A DNA stretch of 64,000 bases from Bacteroidales bacterium. Lineage in GTDB: Bacteria > Bacteroidota > Bacteroidia > Bacteroidales > Bacteroidaceae. The stretch covers positions 1 to 64,000 of the forward strand of contig SFKY01000001.1 of assembly GCA_004554665.1 (NCBI GenBank), read 5' to 3'. Made by a program: the position numbers and the translations under genes. The notes under the pieces are model-generated. The model had not been told where the DNA came from. It saw nothing but the letters and a program-made list of their open reading frames with translations, and did no database searches. This document shows, piece by piece, positions 1 through 8,863 of the stretch; the stretch's first letter is position 1, and each line of letters begins with the position of its first letter.

Positions 1-686
1 GTCGTTTCCACTTCGACGGGTATCAAATCCTGGTCCATCTTTTTTCCAAAAACATCGGCGATACGCTGTCTGAGACCTCCGGCCTTCAAGTTCAGCATCT
101 CGGTACCATTACTGTACAATGTAAAGGCAATGTCAGGATAGACCAAAGCGATACGTTCGAAAGCCACAACGATATTGGTGAGTTCTGTAGAATTGGATTT
201 CAAGAACTTCCGGCGTGCAGGCACATTGTAAAACAGGTTTTCTACCAGAAAATTGCTCCCAACCGGACACGAACAGGGTTCCTGCCCCATAAACCGTGAA
301 CCAGAAATGGAGAGATGGGTGCCTACTTCTTCCATCGGCTGCCGCGTCTTCAGTTCTATCTGAGCCACAGCAGCTATCGAAGCCAACGCTTCACCACGGA
401 ATCCCATCGTGCGCAAGGCAAACAAATCGGACGCATTCTTGATTTTGGAGGTAGCATGCCGCTCAAACGAAAGACGTGCATCGGTCTCCGACATGCCTTT
501 TCCGTCATCGATTACCTGCATGGCTGTACGCCCAGCATCGGTTATCAACACTTGTATAGACTTGGCGCCTGCATCCACCGCATTCTCCACCAACTCCTTA
601 ATGACACTGGCAGGGCGCTGTATCACCTCGCCTGCCGCTATCTGGTTAGCCACCGAGTCAGGTAAAAGTTGTATAATATCACTCAT
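1..686 (-). CDS. mutL: DNA mismatch repair protein MutL, N-terminal part (runs off the window)
   Basis: Mismatch-repair ATPase that links mismatch recognition to strand removal in the cytoplasm. About 228 N-terminal residues are visible, starting MSDIIQLLPDSVANQIAAGE. The GHKL ATPase signatures are present: ENAVDAGA with the metal-binding Asn, DDGKGM, and the ATP-lid motif GFRGEAL. The end of the gene lies beyond base 1. The ATG at 686 is 14 bases after the stop of a small membrane-protein gene, so mutL is probably the last member of the guaB-PPI-PPI-OstA run. Nothing in the visible part looks damaged. Family identity is very secure; only the C-terminal dimerisation domain cannot be seen. Confidence 0.96.
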   Translation of the reverse strand, partial: MSDIIQLLPDSVANQIAAGEVIQRPASVIKELVENAVDAGAKSIQVLITDAGRTAMQVIDDGKGMSETDARLSFERHATSKIKNASDLFALRTMGFRGEALASIAAVAQIELKTRQPMEEVGTHLSISGSRFMGQEPCSCPVGSNFLVENLFYNVPARRKFLKSNSTELTNIVVAFERIALVYPDIAFTLYSNGTEMLNLKAGGLRQRIADVFGKKMDQDLIPVEVET

Positions 687-700
687 AATACATCTTCATT

Positions 701-925
701 TCAAAACAAATACAACCAGGCAAGCAATACCGCTCCCAGCACGAAGATCAACAACATGCCCTCCAATATGCGGCACACGAGATCCTTGGATGAATATCGC
801 CGATTGCGACGCTGAGAGAATGCGCCCATCAACGGATGGCGTCTGGTGTCGGCCCCATCCTCCTTATCCGTATAGATAAACGTATGATGGAAGCCTCGTG
901 GTTTCCATGCAGAAAACAAGCCCAT
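701..925 (-). CDS. small C-terminally anchored membrane protein, function unknown
   Basis: A 74-residue protein with a basic, hydrophilic first two thirds (an RRNRRYSSKD stretch near residues 38-47) and one hydrophobic helix at the very C-terminus (about residues 53-74), so it is probably a tail-anchored inner-membrane protein. I do not recognise a named family. The ATG at 925 shares one base with the TGA of the upstream OstA-like gene (927-925); a GTG directly before it at 928 is an alternative. Its tight placement between the OstA-like gene and mutL and its clean membrane topology argue that it is a real gene. Any role in envelope assembly is inferred only from its neighbour. Confidence 0.7.
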   Translation of the reverse strand: MGLFSAWKPRGFHHTFIYTDKEDGADTRRHPLMGAFSQRRNRRYSSKDLVCRILEGMLLIFVLGAVLLAWLYLF

Positions 926-2583
926 CACTCTTCCAAACGCTGCAAAGGTGCCTCGTGACGCTTCCCGACAACCAGGCCGTCACCTTGTTTCTTGCCACGC
1001 CATACGAAGATATCGTCCTTGTCCACGGGGCGCAAGTCGTCGAACCAAGCAAAGACATCCAATTTCTCTTTCATGGGCGGAATCTGCGTCATCGGGTACA
1101 TTGTACTCTGGAACTTGCACGTCCAGATTTTTTCCAACCGACGCTCTTTGGAAAGAAACATGCGCATCGTATCGGTCTCCAGATAGTTGAGTCCTATCAG
1201 CGAACTGTCACTGTCGTCCACCGGATAATAGATGGTGCGCACATTGCCAATGGCTTCCGACCGACGCATGGCACCATCCACGAAATAGGCATTCATCAGT
1301 TTCGACGACACCTGATTATAGTGTTTCTGGTCGGGCATCTGCTCTACAGACAAGGCCTGTCCCACCACATTGGCCAACCGTATGGTAGAATCGTTCATAT
1401 ACACCTTGATGACTTCTCCGAGCAACTGACGGTTATCGTTCCACACGATGGGGTCGCGATACATCGTCATACAGGAATCCTGGCTGTTAAAGACCACCGA
1501 GTCGCAGATGGCCTGCACATCTGTCCGATACACCCTCACCTTGTTAAAACAGTGTACCTTGCGGTAAACCGAGTCGGTATTGATATTGAAAGTAAACAGT
1601 TTGATGGTGTCGGCATGGGCATAGAGCGTGTCTGCACTCTGCGAGAAATCCTTCAGCACGGCTCGCTTGGTCGCATAGCCGCTACCCGTCAGTTCGTTAT
1701 ATTTCAGCTCATCGCAGACCAGGGAGTTCTTATTCTCCTTGTCCACATACACCACATTGCCATAGCCATAGCTGTCGCCGTCTTTCACATAGTAGAGGCT
1801 GTCGCCCACTATAGACTTTTGCTTGTCCGTCATCATCGACCTGCCAAAGAGCTGGGCCTGATCCGTCTTGGTATCGTAATAGGCATCTTCTGTATCCACC
1901 ACGCTTTCTTTGGACGTGATGCGCGAATTGGGTCCCACCACATGCGCCAACGACTTCCGGGTATCATAATAGAGGGTATCGGTCACGATGAGGCGGTCTT
2001 TGCTCCTCATCTTCACGTTATAGTAAAACACCGCCTCGCGCGTGTCAAGATTATACTTGCCCCAGTCTGACACCAGTTTGTCCTTACCATCGGTGAGCGT
2101 TCCACCCTCCTCAAAGTAAGCATAGTTATACAGTCGGTCGTAGTTGAGACTGTCGGTCTCCAACACCTGCTTACGATGGGTGAGCACCACCTTGTGCCGG
2201 GCGGCCATTTTCTGTTCCTGACCGTCGTAATCGGCATACAGACAGGTCAACGTGAGTGTATCGCCCTGCTTGAATCTGACCTTGCCAAAAGCCTTTACCG
2301 AGTTGGACAGCTGGTAGAAATAGGCACTGTCGCACCAAAGCGTCGCACCCTTGTGACGAAACTGCACATGACCCTTGGCTATCTGCGCCTCGGGATTATC
2401 GCTAAAGCGGTCGTGGATCAACTCGTCCGAGTGTATCAGATATATCTTCTCGTCCGTATCCTTGCGTTGCCGCTGCTTGGAGGGGAAGTGCGACCATACA
2501 CATAGGCCAAAAAAGCATAGAATCACCACCTGTGTAATTCTATGCCCACATATCATTGTCTTGAAACTGTCCTTCAATGTCAT
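925..2583 (-). CDS. OstA/LptA-like lipopolysaccharide-transport protein
   Basis: A 552-residue protein with an N-terminal membrane segment (about residues 15-30) followed by long beta-rich OstA/LptA-type repeats, for example GHVQFRHKGATLWCDSAYFY and similar turns recurring through the middle. OstA-fold proteins form the periplasmic bridge that carries lipopolysaccharide to LptD. Bacteroidetes have such long versions beside parvulin isomerases, as here. The ATG at 2583 overlaps the TGA of the upstream isomerase as ATGA, so I prefer it to a TTG three codons earlier. The matching LptD-like barrel is about 37 kb away at 38072-40903. The family call is good; the exact biochemical role is inferred from the fold and the neighbours. 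Confidence 0.85.
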   Translation of the reverse strand: MTLKDSFKTMICGHRITQVVILCFFGLCVWSHFPSKQRQRKDTDEKIYLIHSDELIHDRFSDNPEAQIAKGHVQFRHKGATLWCDSAYFYQLSNSVKAFGKVRFKQGDTLTLTCLYADYDGQEQKMAARHKVVLTHRKQVLETDSLNYDRLYNYAYFEEGGTLTDGKDKLVSDWGKYNLDTREAVFYYNVKMRSKDRLIVTDTLYYDTRKSLAHVVGPNSRITSKESVVDTEDAYYDTKTDQAQLFGRSMMTDKQKSIVGDSLYYVKDGDSYGYGNVVYVDKENKNSLVCDELKYNELTGSGYATKRAVLKDFSQSADTLYAHADTIKLFTFNINTDSVYRKVHCFNKVRVYRTDVQAICDSVVFNSQDSCMTMYRDPIVWNDNRQLLGEVIKVYMNDSTIRLANVVGQALSVEQMPDQKHYNQVSSKLMNAYFVDGAMRRSEAIGNVRTIYYPVDDSDSSLIGLNYLETDTMRMFLSKERRLEKIWTCKFQSTMYPMTQIPPMKEKLDVFAWFDDLRPVDKDDIFVWRGKKQGDGLVVGKRHEAPLQRLEE

Positions 2584-4019
2584 TTCACCCAACCTTGATA
2601 TTCATAATTGCAATTCTTGTAACGGTCTGTCATCCACACGTACGTATGCTTGATTTTATCGACCACCCAATTATGCAATTTCTGCTCACGCCGTTTAGCC
2701 AGCACCATATTCTTCATCACCTGATAATCCTCGGTGATGGTAGCCTTATGACTGTCTATCCGGTTTTTCAGTTTGACGATGGCACACACCGTCTTTCCTT
2801 TCGAATTTACCATCTCAAAGGTTTCCGACACATCGCCCACCTTCATGTTCTCCACCTGACGGGCCACCTCGGTCGGCAGGTCTTTCATCTGGAATTTCGA
2901 CGTACGGCTCTGCGTCTCCTGATTCATAAACGCCATCAGACCGTGATTATTGCGTGTGTCCTTGTCATCGGAGATATACATCACCGCCTCCTCAAAACTG
3001 AATTTTCCGCTTCTTATGTCTGCCGCTATCGAGTCGAGTCTCACCCTCGTCTCTTCGATAGCCTCCTGAGAGATACGCGGTTTGCGCAGGATGTGGCGCA
3101 CCTTAATACGATCTCCGCGCTTGTCGACAAGCTGGATGATATGGAAACCGAATTCCGATTCCACGATTTTTGAAATCTTCTTAGGATCGGTAAGGTTAAA
3201 GGCAACATTGGCAAAAGCCGGGTCGAGCAGTCCGCGGCCTACATAGTCCATCTCACCTCCTTGGCGGGCAGAACCCGGGTCCTCCGAGTACAGGCGAGCC
3301 AACGTGGCAAACGTGGTCTCTCCCTTGGTCACGCGGTCTGTGTAGCTGCGCAACTCGTCTTTGATACGGGTTATCTCCTCCTGTGTGGGTTTCGGCTGGC
3401 GGGTGATAATCTCCACCTCCACCTCGGTGGGAACATAAGGGATACTGTCTTCCGGGAGCTTGGCAAAGAACTTGCGCACATCGCTCGGTGTCACCGTGAT
3501 ATCCTTGACCAGTTCCTGACGCATCTTGGCAATCAACTTCTGGTTACGGAAATCATCGCGCATCTGCTGTCTCATCTGCGTCACCGTCTGGTTGCGGTAT
3601 TCCTCCAGTTTCTCTTTCGAGCCTGCCATTGAGATCCAATAGTTGATCTGCTCATCGATACTGGTGGTCACCTCACTCTCCGACACCTCGATCGAGTCTA
3701 TCTCTGCCTGATGCAGAAACAGTTTCTGCACGGCCATCTGCTCGGGAATAGAGCAGTCGGGGTCTCCGGCCCATCGGATTCCTTCCATCTGGCTCTGCAG
3801 GCGCATTGCCTCCACGTCCGACTTCAGGATAGGCTCGTCGCCAACCACCCAGATTACTTCATCGATTACAGCTTCTTCGGGCACTACTTCCTCTTTCTCC
3901 ACCTTCACAGTGTCTTGGGGAGCCTGCTTTACAGTTCCCTTAGAGGTCATCGCATGACCTGCCATCACCAGCGGCAGGGCTGCCACGCCCAACAATACCT
4001 TATAATATAGTTTATTCAT
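2580..4019 (-). CDS. SurA-like periplasmic peptidyl-prolyl isomerase (parvulin type)
   Basis: A 479-residue exported chaperone/isomerase. A signal peptide covers roughly residues 1-23. A SurA-type N-terminal helical region (DEVIWVVGDEPILKSDVEAM) is followed by a parvulin domain at about residues 215-310 (YSEDPGSARQGGEMDYVGRG, then GFHIIQLVDKRGD) and a second, more divergent one beginning RIKVRHILRKPR. SurA proteins escort unfolded outer-membrane proteins across the periplasm. The gene sits four bases after a second parvulin gene and is translationally coupled to the OstA-like gene, an arrangement consistent with a shared job in outer-membrane assembly. Confidence 0.92.
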   Translation of the reverse strand: MNKLYYKVLLGVAALPLVMAGHAMTSKGTVKQAPQDTVKVEKEEVVPEEAVIDEVIWVVGDEPILKSDVEAMRLQSQMEGIRWAGDPDCSIPEQMAVQKLFLHQAEIDSIEVSESEVTTSIDEQINYWISMAGSKEKLEEYRNQTVTQMRQQMRDDFRNQKLIAKMRQELVKDITVTPSDVRKFFAKLPEDSIPYVPTEVEVEIITRQPKPTQEEITRIKDELRSYTDRVTKGETTFATLARLYSEDPGSARQGGEMDYVGRGLLDPAFANVAFNLTDPKKISKIVESEFGFHIIQLVDKRGDRIKVRHILRKPRISQEAIEETRVRLDSIAADIRSGKFSFEEAVMYISDDKDTRNNHGLMAFMNQETQSRTSKFQMKDLPTEVARQVENMKVGDVSETFEMVNSKGKTVCAIVKLKNRIDSHKATITEDYQVMKNMVLAKRREQKLHNWVVDKIKHTYVWMTDRYKNCNYEYQGWVK

Positions 4020-4023
4020 CTAT

Positions 4024-5448
4024 CTAATGTTTGTTAACTGTTTTCAACACATTCTCGTCCACGGTCACAGGATATTGCTGGCGCAGGCGGGTCACCCATT
4101 CCTTTTCCAATGCCTCCTGATAGTCAGACAGCACGATGCTCTTCACGTCCTCCAGTTGCTGTGGGGCTTTCAGTTTCTTGCCATACACAGCATCGATGGG
4201 GAAATCCTTCATCGGCATCACATCACCCTTGGCTTTAAACACCATCTTGTCCACCGTGCCGTTGTCCCCTTTCTTGAAGATGCCCTTCTCCACACGTATG
4301 CGGAGCACGCTGTCGCTGTTGAAAGTGGTGCGCAACTTGTCGCCCCACTGGTCGAAAGACAATCCCTTCAACACCTTTTTCACGGCCTTGACATCATCTT
4401 TTACCTTGACATGATAGGCTATTCCTTTATATCGGGGCTCGTCCCACCGATATTTCTTCTTGTTTTTCGCAAAGTAGGCCTGCAGCCCGGCTTCATCATT
4501 CTGGGCTTTTTCCCATACCTCGCGATTGCTCATCTCATAGAGCAGCAACCCGTCGTGATACTCCTGTATCAGATACTTCAGGTCCGGATCCTTGGCCACC
4601 ATCTCAGTACGCATACGTTCCAACACCTCCGCCGGAGTTGTCTTCGGCGAAGTGGCCTTGGCCATCGAGTCGAGCCGCTGGTTAATCAACTGGTCACGCA
4701 ATCCCCGCTGATCGATGAAGCGCACAATATTGGCACGCAACGAATCGTAGGGGAAACACTGACTCTTATCGCGCAGCAAGACGATATGCCATCCTGCCGG
4801 CGAGACAAAGGGGCGGCTCATGCCCCCTACTTCCAGACGATAAGCCTGGTCTTCAAACTCTTTGAGCGTCTGTCCATGCTCTATCCAAGGCAGTTCGCCA
4901 CCCTTGGCAGCCGACCCCTTGTCATCCGAGCACTTACGTGCCAACTCAGCAAAGTCAGCACCTGCCTTCAGAGCCTGATAGATAGAGTCTATGCGCTGTT
5001 TCGCCCGCTGCTGCTCCTCGGCCGAAGCCTTCTGCCGCATCAGCACCAGGATGTGGGCCGGTCTCACCAGTCCACCCGAGCCATCCACCCGCGCCTTATA
5101 CTCATCGTATATCCGACGGGCCTCACGTTCCACATCGGCATCCGTAATCACCGACGGGCGTATCTGCTGGTCGCGGTAGGTGGCAAACTCTTTCTGAAAC
5201 GAGGCCAGCGTATCCAGACGTGCTGCAAGGGCGGCCTCCACTTTCAGTTTGTAGTTTACAAAGAGCTCCACATACTCCTCCACAGTCTTCTTGTCTATCA
5301 CACTCTCCGTATTGTTCTTATTGTAAGAGTATTCAAACTCAGACCGCGTCACGGGCTTCCCGTTCACTGTCAGCAGCGTCGGGTCGCTCTGGGCGAATGT
5401 GTGGCTGCCATACACGAGCATGGCAGCCATCCATATCATAGACTTCAT
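4024..5448 (-). CDS. periplasmic peptidyl-prolyl isomerase, PpiC/parvulin family
   Basis: A 474-residue exported protein. Residues 1-19 form a signal peptide (MKSMIWMAAMLVYGSHTFA). One clear rotamase domain lies at about residues 130-235: RPAHILVLMRQK, CSDDKGSAAKGGELPW and GWHIVLLRDK. The rest is a helical chaperone-like region and a C-terminal part that I cannot assign. It is a diverged neighbour of the SurA-like protein and lies 23 bases downstream of guaB, so it is probably cotranscribed from the guaB promoter. Substrates are unknown; folding of outer-membrane proteins is the likely role. Confidence 0.9.
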   Translation of the reverse strand: MKSMIWMAAMLVYGSHTFAQSDPTLLTVNGKPVTRSEFEYSYNKNNTESVIDKKTVEEYVELFVNYKLKVEAALAARLDTLASFQKEFATYRDQQIRPSVITDADVEREARRIYDEYKARVDGSGGLVRPAHILVLMRQKASAEEQQRAKQRIDSIYQALKAGADFAELARKCSDDKGSAAKGGELPWIEHGQTLKEFEDQAYRLEVGGMSRPFVSPAGWHIVLLRDKSQCFPYDSLRANIVRFIDQRGLRDQLINQRLDSMAKATSPKTTPAEVLERMRTEMVAKDPDLKYLIQEYHDGLLLYEMSNREVWEKAQNDEAGLQAYFAKNKKKYRWDEPRYKGIAYHVKVKDDVKAVKKVLKGLSFDQWGDKLRTTFNSDSVLRIRVEKGIFKKGDNGTVDKMVFKAKGDVMPMKDFPIDAVYGKKLKAPQQLEDVKSIVLSDYQEALEKEWVTRLRQQYPVTVDENVLKTVNKH

Positions 5449-5471
5449 AGTTTCTTTTACATTACACGCGC

Positions 5472-6950
5472 TTACTCAGGGCGGCTGTAGTTGGGAGCCT
5501 CGCTGGTGATGGTGATGTCATGCGGATGGCTCTCCAGCACGCCGGCATTGGTGATGCGCACAAACTTGGCCTCATGCAGGCTGTCGATGGTGCCGGCACC
5601 ACAATAACCCATACCCGAACGCAGACCGCCGATAAGCTGGTAGATGACCTCCTGCACCGTACCCTTGTAGGGCACACGGCCAGCGATGCCCTCCGGCACC
5701 AGTTTCTTCACATCCTTGGTATCGTTCTGGAAATAGCGGTCTTTCGAACCGTGCTCCATAGCTTCCAACGAACCCATGCCGCGGTAGCTCTTAAACTTAC
5801 GGCCGTTGAAGATGATGGTGTCCCCAGGACTTTCCTCGGTTCCAGCTACCAGTGAGCCAATCATCACACACGATCCACCTGCTGCCAATGCCTTGACGAT
5901 ATCGCCCGAATAGCGCAGACCGCCATCGGCAATCAGAGGCACACCTGTACCCTGCAGGGCAGAGTACACATCGTACACCGCGCTCAACTGGGGCACGCCC
6001 ACTCCGGCTACCACACGGGTGGTACAGATGGAGCCCGGACCGATACCCACCTTGATGGCGTCGGCACCATTCTCCACCAGTAGTTTGGCGGCGGCACCTG
6101 TGGCCACATTGCCCACTACGACATCAATACCGGGGAAAGCAGCCTTCACCTCGCGCAACTTCTCTATCACGCCCTTCGAGTGACCGTGTGCCGTATCGAT
6201 GACAATAGCATCGGCACCGGCGCCTACCAGTGCACTGGCACGCTCCAGCGTGTCCACCGTCACACCCACACCGGCAGCCACACGCAACCGGCCTTTCTCA
6301 TCCTTGCAGGCCATAGGCTTGTCCTTGGCCTTGGTGATATCCTTATAGGTAATCAGACCCACAAGCCTGTTCTCGCTGTCCACTACGGGCAGCTTCTCTA
6401 TCTTATGTTCCTGCAGTATCTGGGCAGCTGCCGCGAGGTCGGTCTGCTGGTGAGTGGTCACCAGATTCTCACTGGTCATAACCTCGTCAATGGTCTTGTC
6501 CAAGCGTCTCTCAAACCTCAAGTCACGGTTCGTGACAATTCCCACCAGATGGTTGTCGTCGTCCACCACGGGGATTCCGCCAATATGGTAATCGTGCATC
6601 ATGGCGAGCGCATCGCTCACCTTGCTTCCCTTGCGTATCGTCACGGGATCGTAAATCATACCGTTCTCGGCACGCTTCACGATGGCCACCTGACGGGCCT
6701 GCTCCTCAATCGACATGTTTTTGTGAATCACACCAATACCTCCCTCACGGGCAATGGCAATGGCCATCGACGACTCGGTCACTGTATCCATAGCCGCTGT
6801 AACAAACGGCACGTTCAGCCCGATATTGCGGGAAAACTTGGTTTTCAACTCTACTGTCTTGGGCAGCACTTCCGAATAAGCAGGGATTAAGAGGACGTCG
6901 TCAAAAGTCAAACCGTCCATCACAACTTTATCTGCAACAAATGATGACAT
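5472..6950 (-). CDS. guaB: inosine-5'-monophosphate dehydrogenase
   Basis: Oxidises IMP to XMP with NAD+, the committed step of guanine nucleotide synthesis. The 492-residue product has the full IMPDH layout: catalytic TIM barrel, a pair of CBS domains at about residues 95-205 (GIPVVDDDNHLVGIVTNRDL; KLPVVDSENRLVGLITYKDI), and the active-site loop GIGPGSICTTRVVAGVG with the catalytic cysteine. I chose the ATG at 6950 (MSSFVADKVVMDGLTFDD) because the -7 promoter element lies at 6978-6985, so an upstream in-frame ATG at 6980 would fall in the promoter. It heads the run of envelope genes downstream. Confidence 0.98.
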   Translation of the reverse strand: MSSFVADKVVMDGLTFDDVLLIPAYSEVLPKTVELKTKFSRNIGLNVPFVTAAMDTVTESSMAIAIAREGGIGVIHKNMSIEEQARQVAIVKRAENGMIYDPVTIRKGSKVSDALAMMHDYHIGGIPVVDDDNHLVGIVTNRDLRFERRLDKTIDEVMTSENLVTTHQQTDLAAAAQILQEHKIEKLPVVDSENRLVGLITYKDITKAKDKPMACKDEKGRLRVAAGVGVTVDTLERASALVGAGADAIVIDTAHGHSKGVIEKLREVKAAFPGIDVVVGNVATGAAAKLLVENGADAIKVGIGPGSICTTRVVAGVGVPQLSAVYDVYSALQGTGVPLIADGGLRYSGDIVKALAAGGSCVMIGSLVAGTEESPGDTIIFNGRKFKSYRGMGSLEAMEHGSKDRYFQNDTKDVKKLVPEGIAGRVPYKGTVQEVIYQLIGGLRSGMGYCGAGTIDSLHEAKFVRITNAGVLESHPHDITITSEAPNYSRPE

Positions 6951-6977
6951 ATATGTACTTCTAAAATTTATTGCATG

Positions 6978-6985
6978 CAAATTTA
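6978..6985 (-). promoter_or_regulatory. Bacteroidetes -7 promoter element for guaB
   Basis: TAAATTTG read on the minus strand matches the Bacteroidetes -7 consensus TAnnTTTG. It is 28 bases from the chosen guaB start codon. Confidence 0.65.
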
Positions 6986-7120
6986 GTAATAAAAATCCAC
7001 ATCTGAGTGCCTTTTCCCGATTTTCTGCCCTATTTAATTCAATTTAACGCTGCACCCTGCACCGCTTTCGCTTGCCATCCACAGGATGTATATACCTTAT
7101 TATATATATGCCATTTGGCT

Positions 7121-8194
7121 TCATTCCTCCACGAGGGGGCGCTGCCCCTCGTACGACATGGTACCAATCAGACCTGCCAATCTTTCAATCTCTGTCTTGT
7201 TAGTTGCTACACCACTTGTGTTCAGACCGATGAGTGTCTCCAAATCGGTCTTGAGCTGAGCCAATTCTGTAGCGAAAGAGGTAGAGAGTTCTTCATTGGC
7301 ACTTGCAATCTGAGATACAATCTCAGCCTTCAGCACACCAATCTGAACATTGGTATAGTCCTTAGCATCTGTCAGCGCGCTCTCTACAGCCTCAGCCTTG
7401 AAGTTGTCAAGCGTCCGCTTCAGTGCATCAATCTCTGCTTTGTTGGCATCTGCCAGACCCTTCAGCTCGGCATCACCAGCCGAAATCATCTCAGCCAGCT
7501 TGTTGTAGCTATCCTCCAAGTCAGTGAGTTTGGCAGCCTGGCTCTCATACTCAGCCAGCGTAGCCTCAAGTTCTGCAATCTTGGCAGTAAACTCACCCTC
7601 GAGTGTAGAAATCTGCTCAGCCATGGTACCGAGCGTAGCCTTTACCTCACCCATCTCTGTGGTGATACCCTCAAGAGCGGTCTTCAGCTCGCCAATCAGC
7701 TTGGCATTGGCAGCAGCAGCCTCATTGGCAGCATCTGCACTACCCTGAGCTTTGTCGGCAGATTCCTGACCTTGTCGGCAGCAGCCTGGGCAGCGTCGGC
7801 CAACTTCTTAGCGGTCTCGGCGAGCGCGTAAGCCTCGTCGGCACGCTTCTGAGCAACCTGTACACCCTCGGTCAGGATAACGTTGGCAGCGATCAGGCTG
7901 GCAATGTTGTTGCCATTCTCATCAATTTTCTTGTTGGCAGCATCCAGACTTGCCTCCAACTTGGCCACTGCATTGTCAACCAACTTCTGGGCACTGGCTA
8001 TAGCAGCCTTCTGAGCCTCAGCGGCCTGAACGTCTGCATAACCCTTGGCATCGTTGGTGGCTGTAGCGATAGCGTCCTCAAGCACCTTGTCGGCTTTCTT
8101 GTAAGCCTCCTCCAAAGCGCTCAACTGGCTCTTCAAAGCTGAGAGCTCGGCCTCCACGTTCTTCATCTTCTCGTCAACGAGCGATTTCAAATCA
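7121..8194 (-). pseudogene. frameshifted, 5'-truncated alanine-rich coiled-coil protein gene
   Basis: About 355 codons of continuous alanine/lysine/glutamate-rich heptad sequence (ELSALKSQLSALEEAYKKAD; QKRADEAYALAETAKKLADA), typical of long coiled-coil surface or lipoproteins in Prevotella. Two defects are visible. First, around 7765-7770 the reading frame breaks: the upstream frame turns to nonsense after AAADKVR, while the next frame resumes as ESADKAQGSADAANEAAAAN and runs to a stop at 7121; a one-base loss fits. Second, there is no start or signal peptide: at about 8194 the coiled coil ends abruptly against an oppositely oriented recombinase fragment. The final codons (YEGQRPLV) are written by a hairpin at 7131-7152. 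I cannot name a function. Confidence 0.75.
7131..7152. repeat. 8-bp-arm inverted repeat within the last codons of the coiled-coil gene
   Basis: ACGAGGGG and CCCCTCGT flank a 6-base centre. The repeat overlaps the last coding residues rather than following the stop, and no T-tract follows, so it is not an ordinary terminator. It could be a recombination or protein-binding site, but that is only a guess. Confidence 0.5.
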
Positions 8195-8647
8195 GTGGCG
8201 TTTGTGGATATGGCTTTCCTGCGCAAGACAAACCTTCACGGTGATATGCTGATCTACAACCGTCGCAAGACAGGACACCTGATGTGTGTGAAATGGGAAC
8301 CACCCATGCAGCGTATCATCGACCGATACCCCCTCCCCCATTCACCCTATCTGCTCCCCATCATCTTTCCTGGTGATGTAGATCCACGCAGGCAACACCT
8401 GTACAGGATTCGCTCCATCAACCATCACTTGCGCAACCTCTCGTTCCAAGCCGGTATCAGTTCGACCCTCACCACATACGTGGCGCGCCACTCATGGGCC
8501 AGCATCGCCCGGGCCAAAGATTTCCCGCTGAGCGTCATCAGCGAGGGATTGGGGCACGAGAATGAGGCTACCACCCGTATCTACCTGCAGTCTATCGAAT
8601 CCACCCAAGTAGACATTGCCAACAAGGAGATATTGGGAGAACTCTAA
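8195..8647 (+). pseudogene. tyrosine recombinase (site-specific integrase), C-terminal half only
   Basis: About 150 residues matching the catalytic half of Bacteroidetes tyrosine recombinases of the kind that invert surface-protein loci. Visible catalytic-region motifs are YVARHSWASIAR, ISEGLGHENEATTRIYLQS with the late His and the nucleophilic Tyr, and the usual C-terminal tail. The homology starts at AFVDMAFLRK; in intact relatives this directly follows the first catalytic Arg (an RGM segment), which is missing along with the whole N-terminal core-binding domain. Upstream bases belong to the opposing coiled-coil gene. The fragment cannot be an active recombinase as it stands. Confidence 0.85.
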
Positions 8648-8673
8648 AAAGGATGATTTGCCCATAACGCAAT

Positions 8674-8756
8674 GTGCCCTTGCCCGCTTAAGCCCTCACC
8701 CTATCCCTCTCCCACGGGGCATGGGATAGTGTGAGGGCACACTTGGACAAGGGCAC
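8674..8756. repeat. long imperfect hairpin repeat upstream of the DacB gene
   Basis: GTGCCCTTG at 8674 pairs with CAAGGGCAC ending at 8756, and CCCTCAC-CTATCCC pairs with GGGATAG-GTGAGGG around an inner loop. The core CCCTATCCCTCTCCCACGGG is shared with the hairpin at 10126-10192, so the two are related elements flanking one gene. It may terminate the recombinase fragment or be a REP-like dispersed repeat. Confidence 0.7.
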
Positions 8757-8828
8757 TACCCGTACACATTCCATTGACACGAGATAGATTTTTAAAGCCC
8801 ATCCGTTGGGCAAACGAGGAGTTTTTGT

Positions 8829-8836
8829 TAACTTTG
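8829..8836 (+). promoter_or_regulatory. -7 promoter element for the DacB gene
   Basis: TAACTTTG matches TAnnTTTG, 28 bases before the chosen ATG at 8864. It argues against starts upstream of the element. Confidence 0.65.
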
Positions 8837-8863
8837 CATCACTTTGCACAAATATTGAAGACA

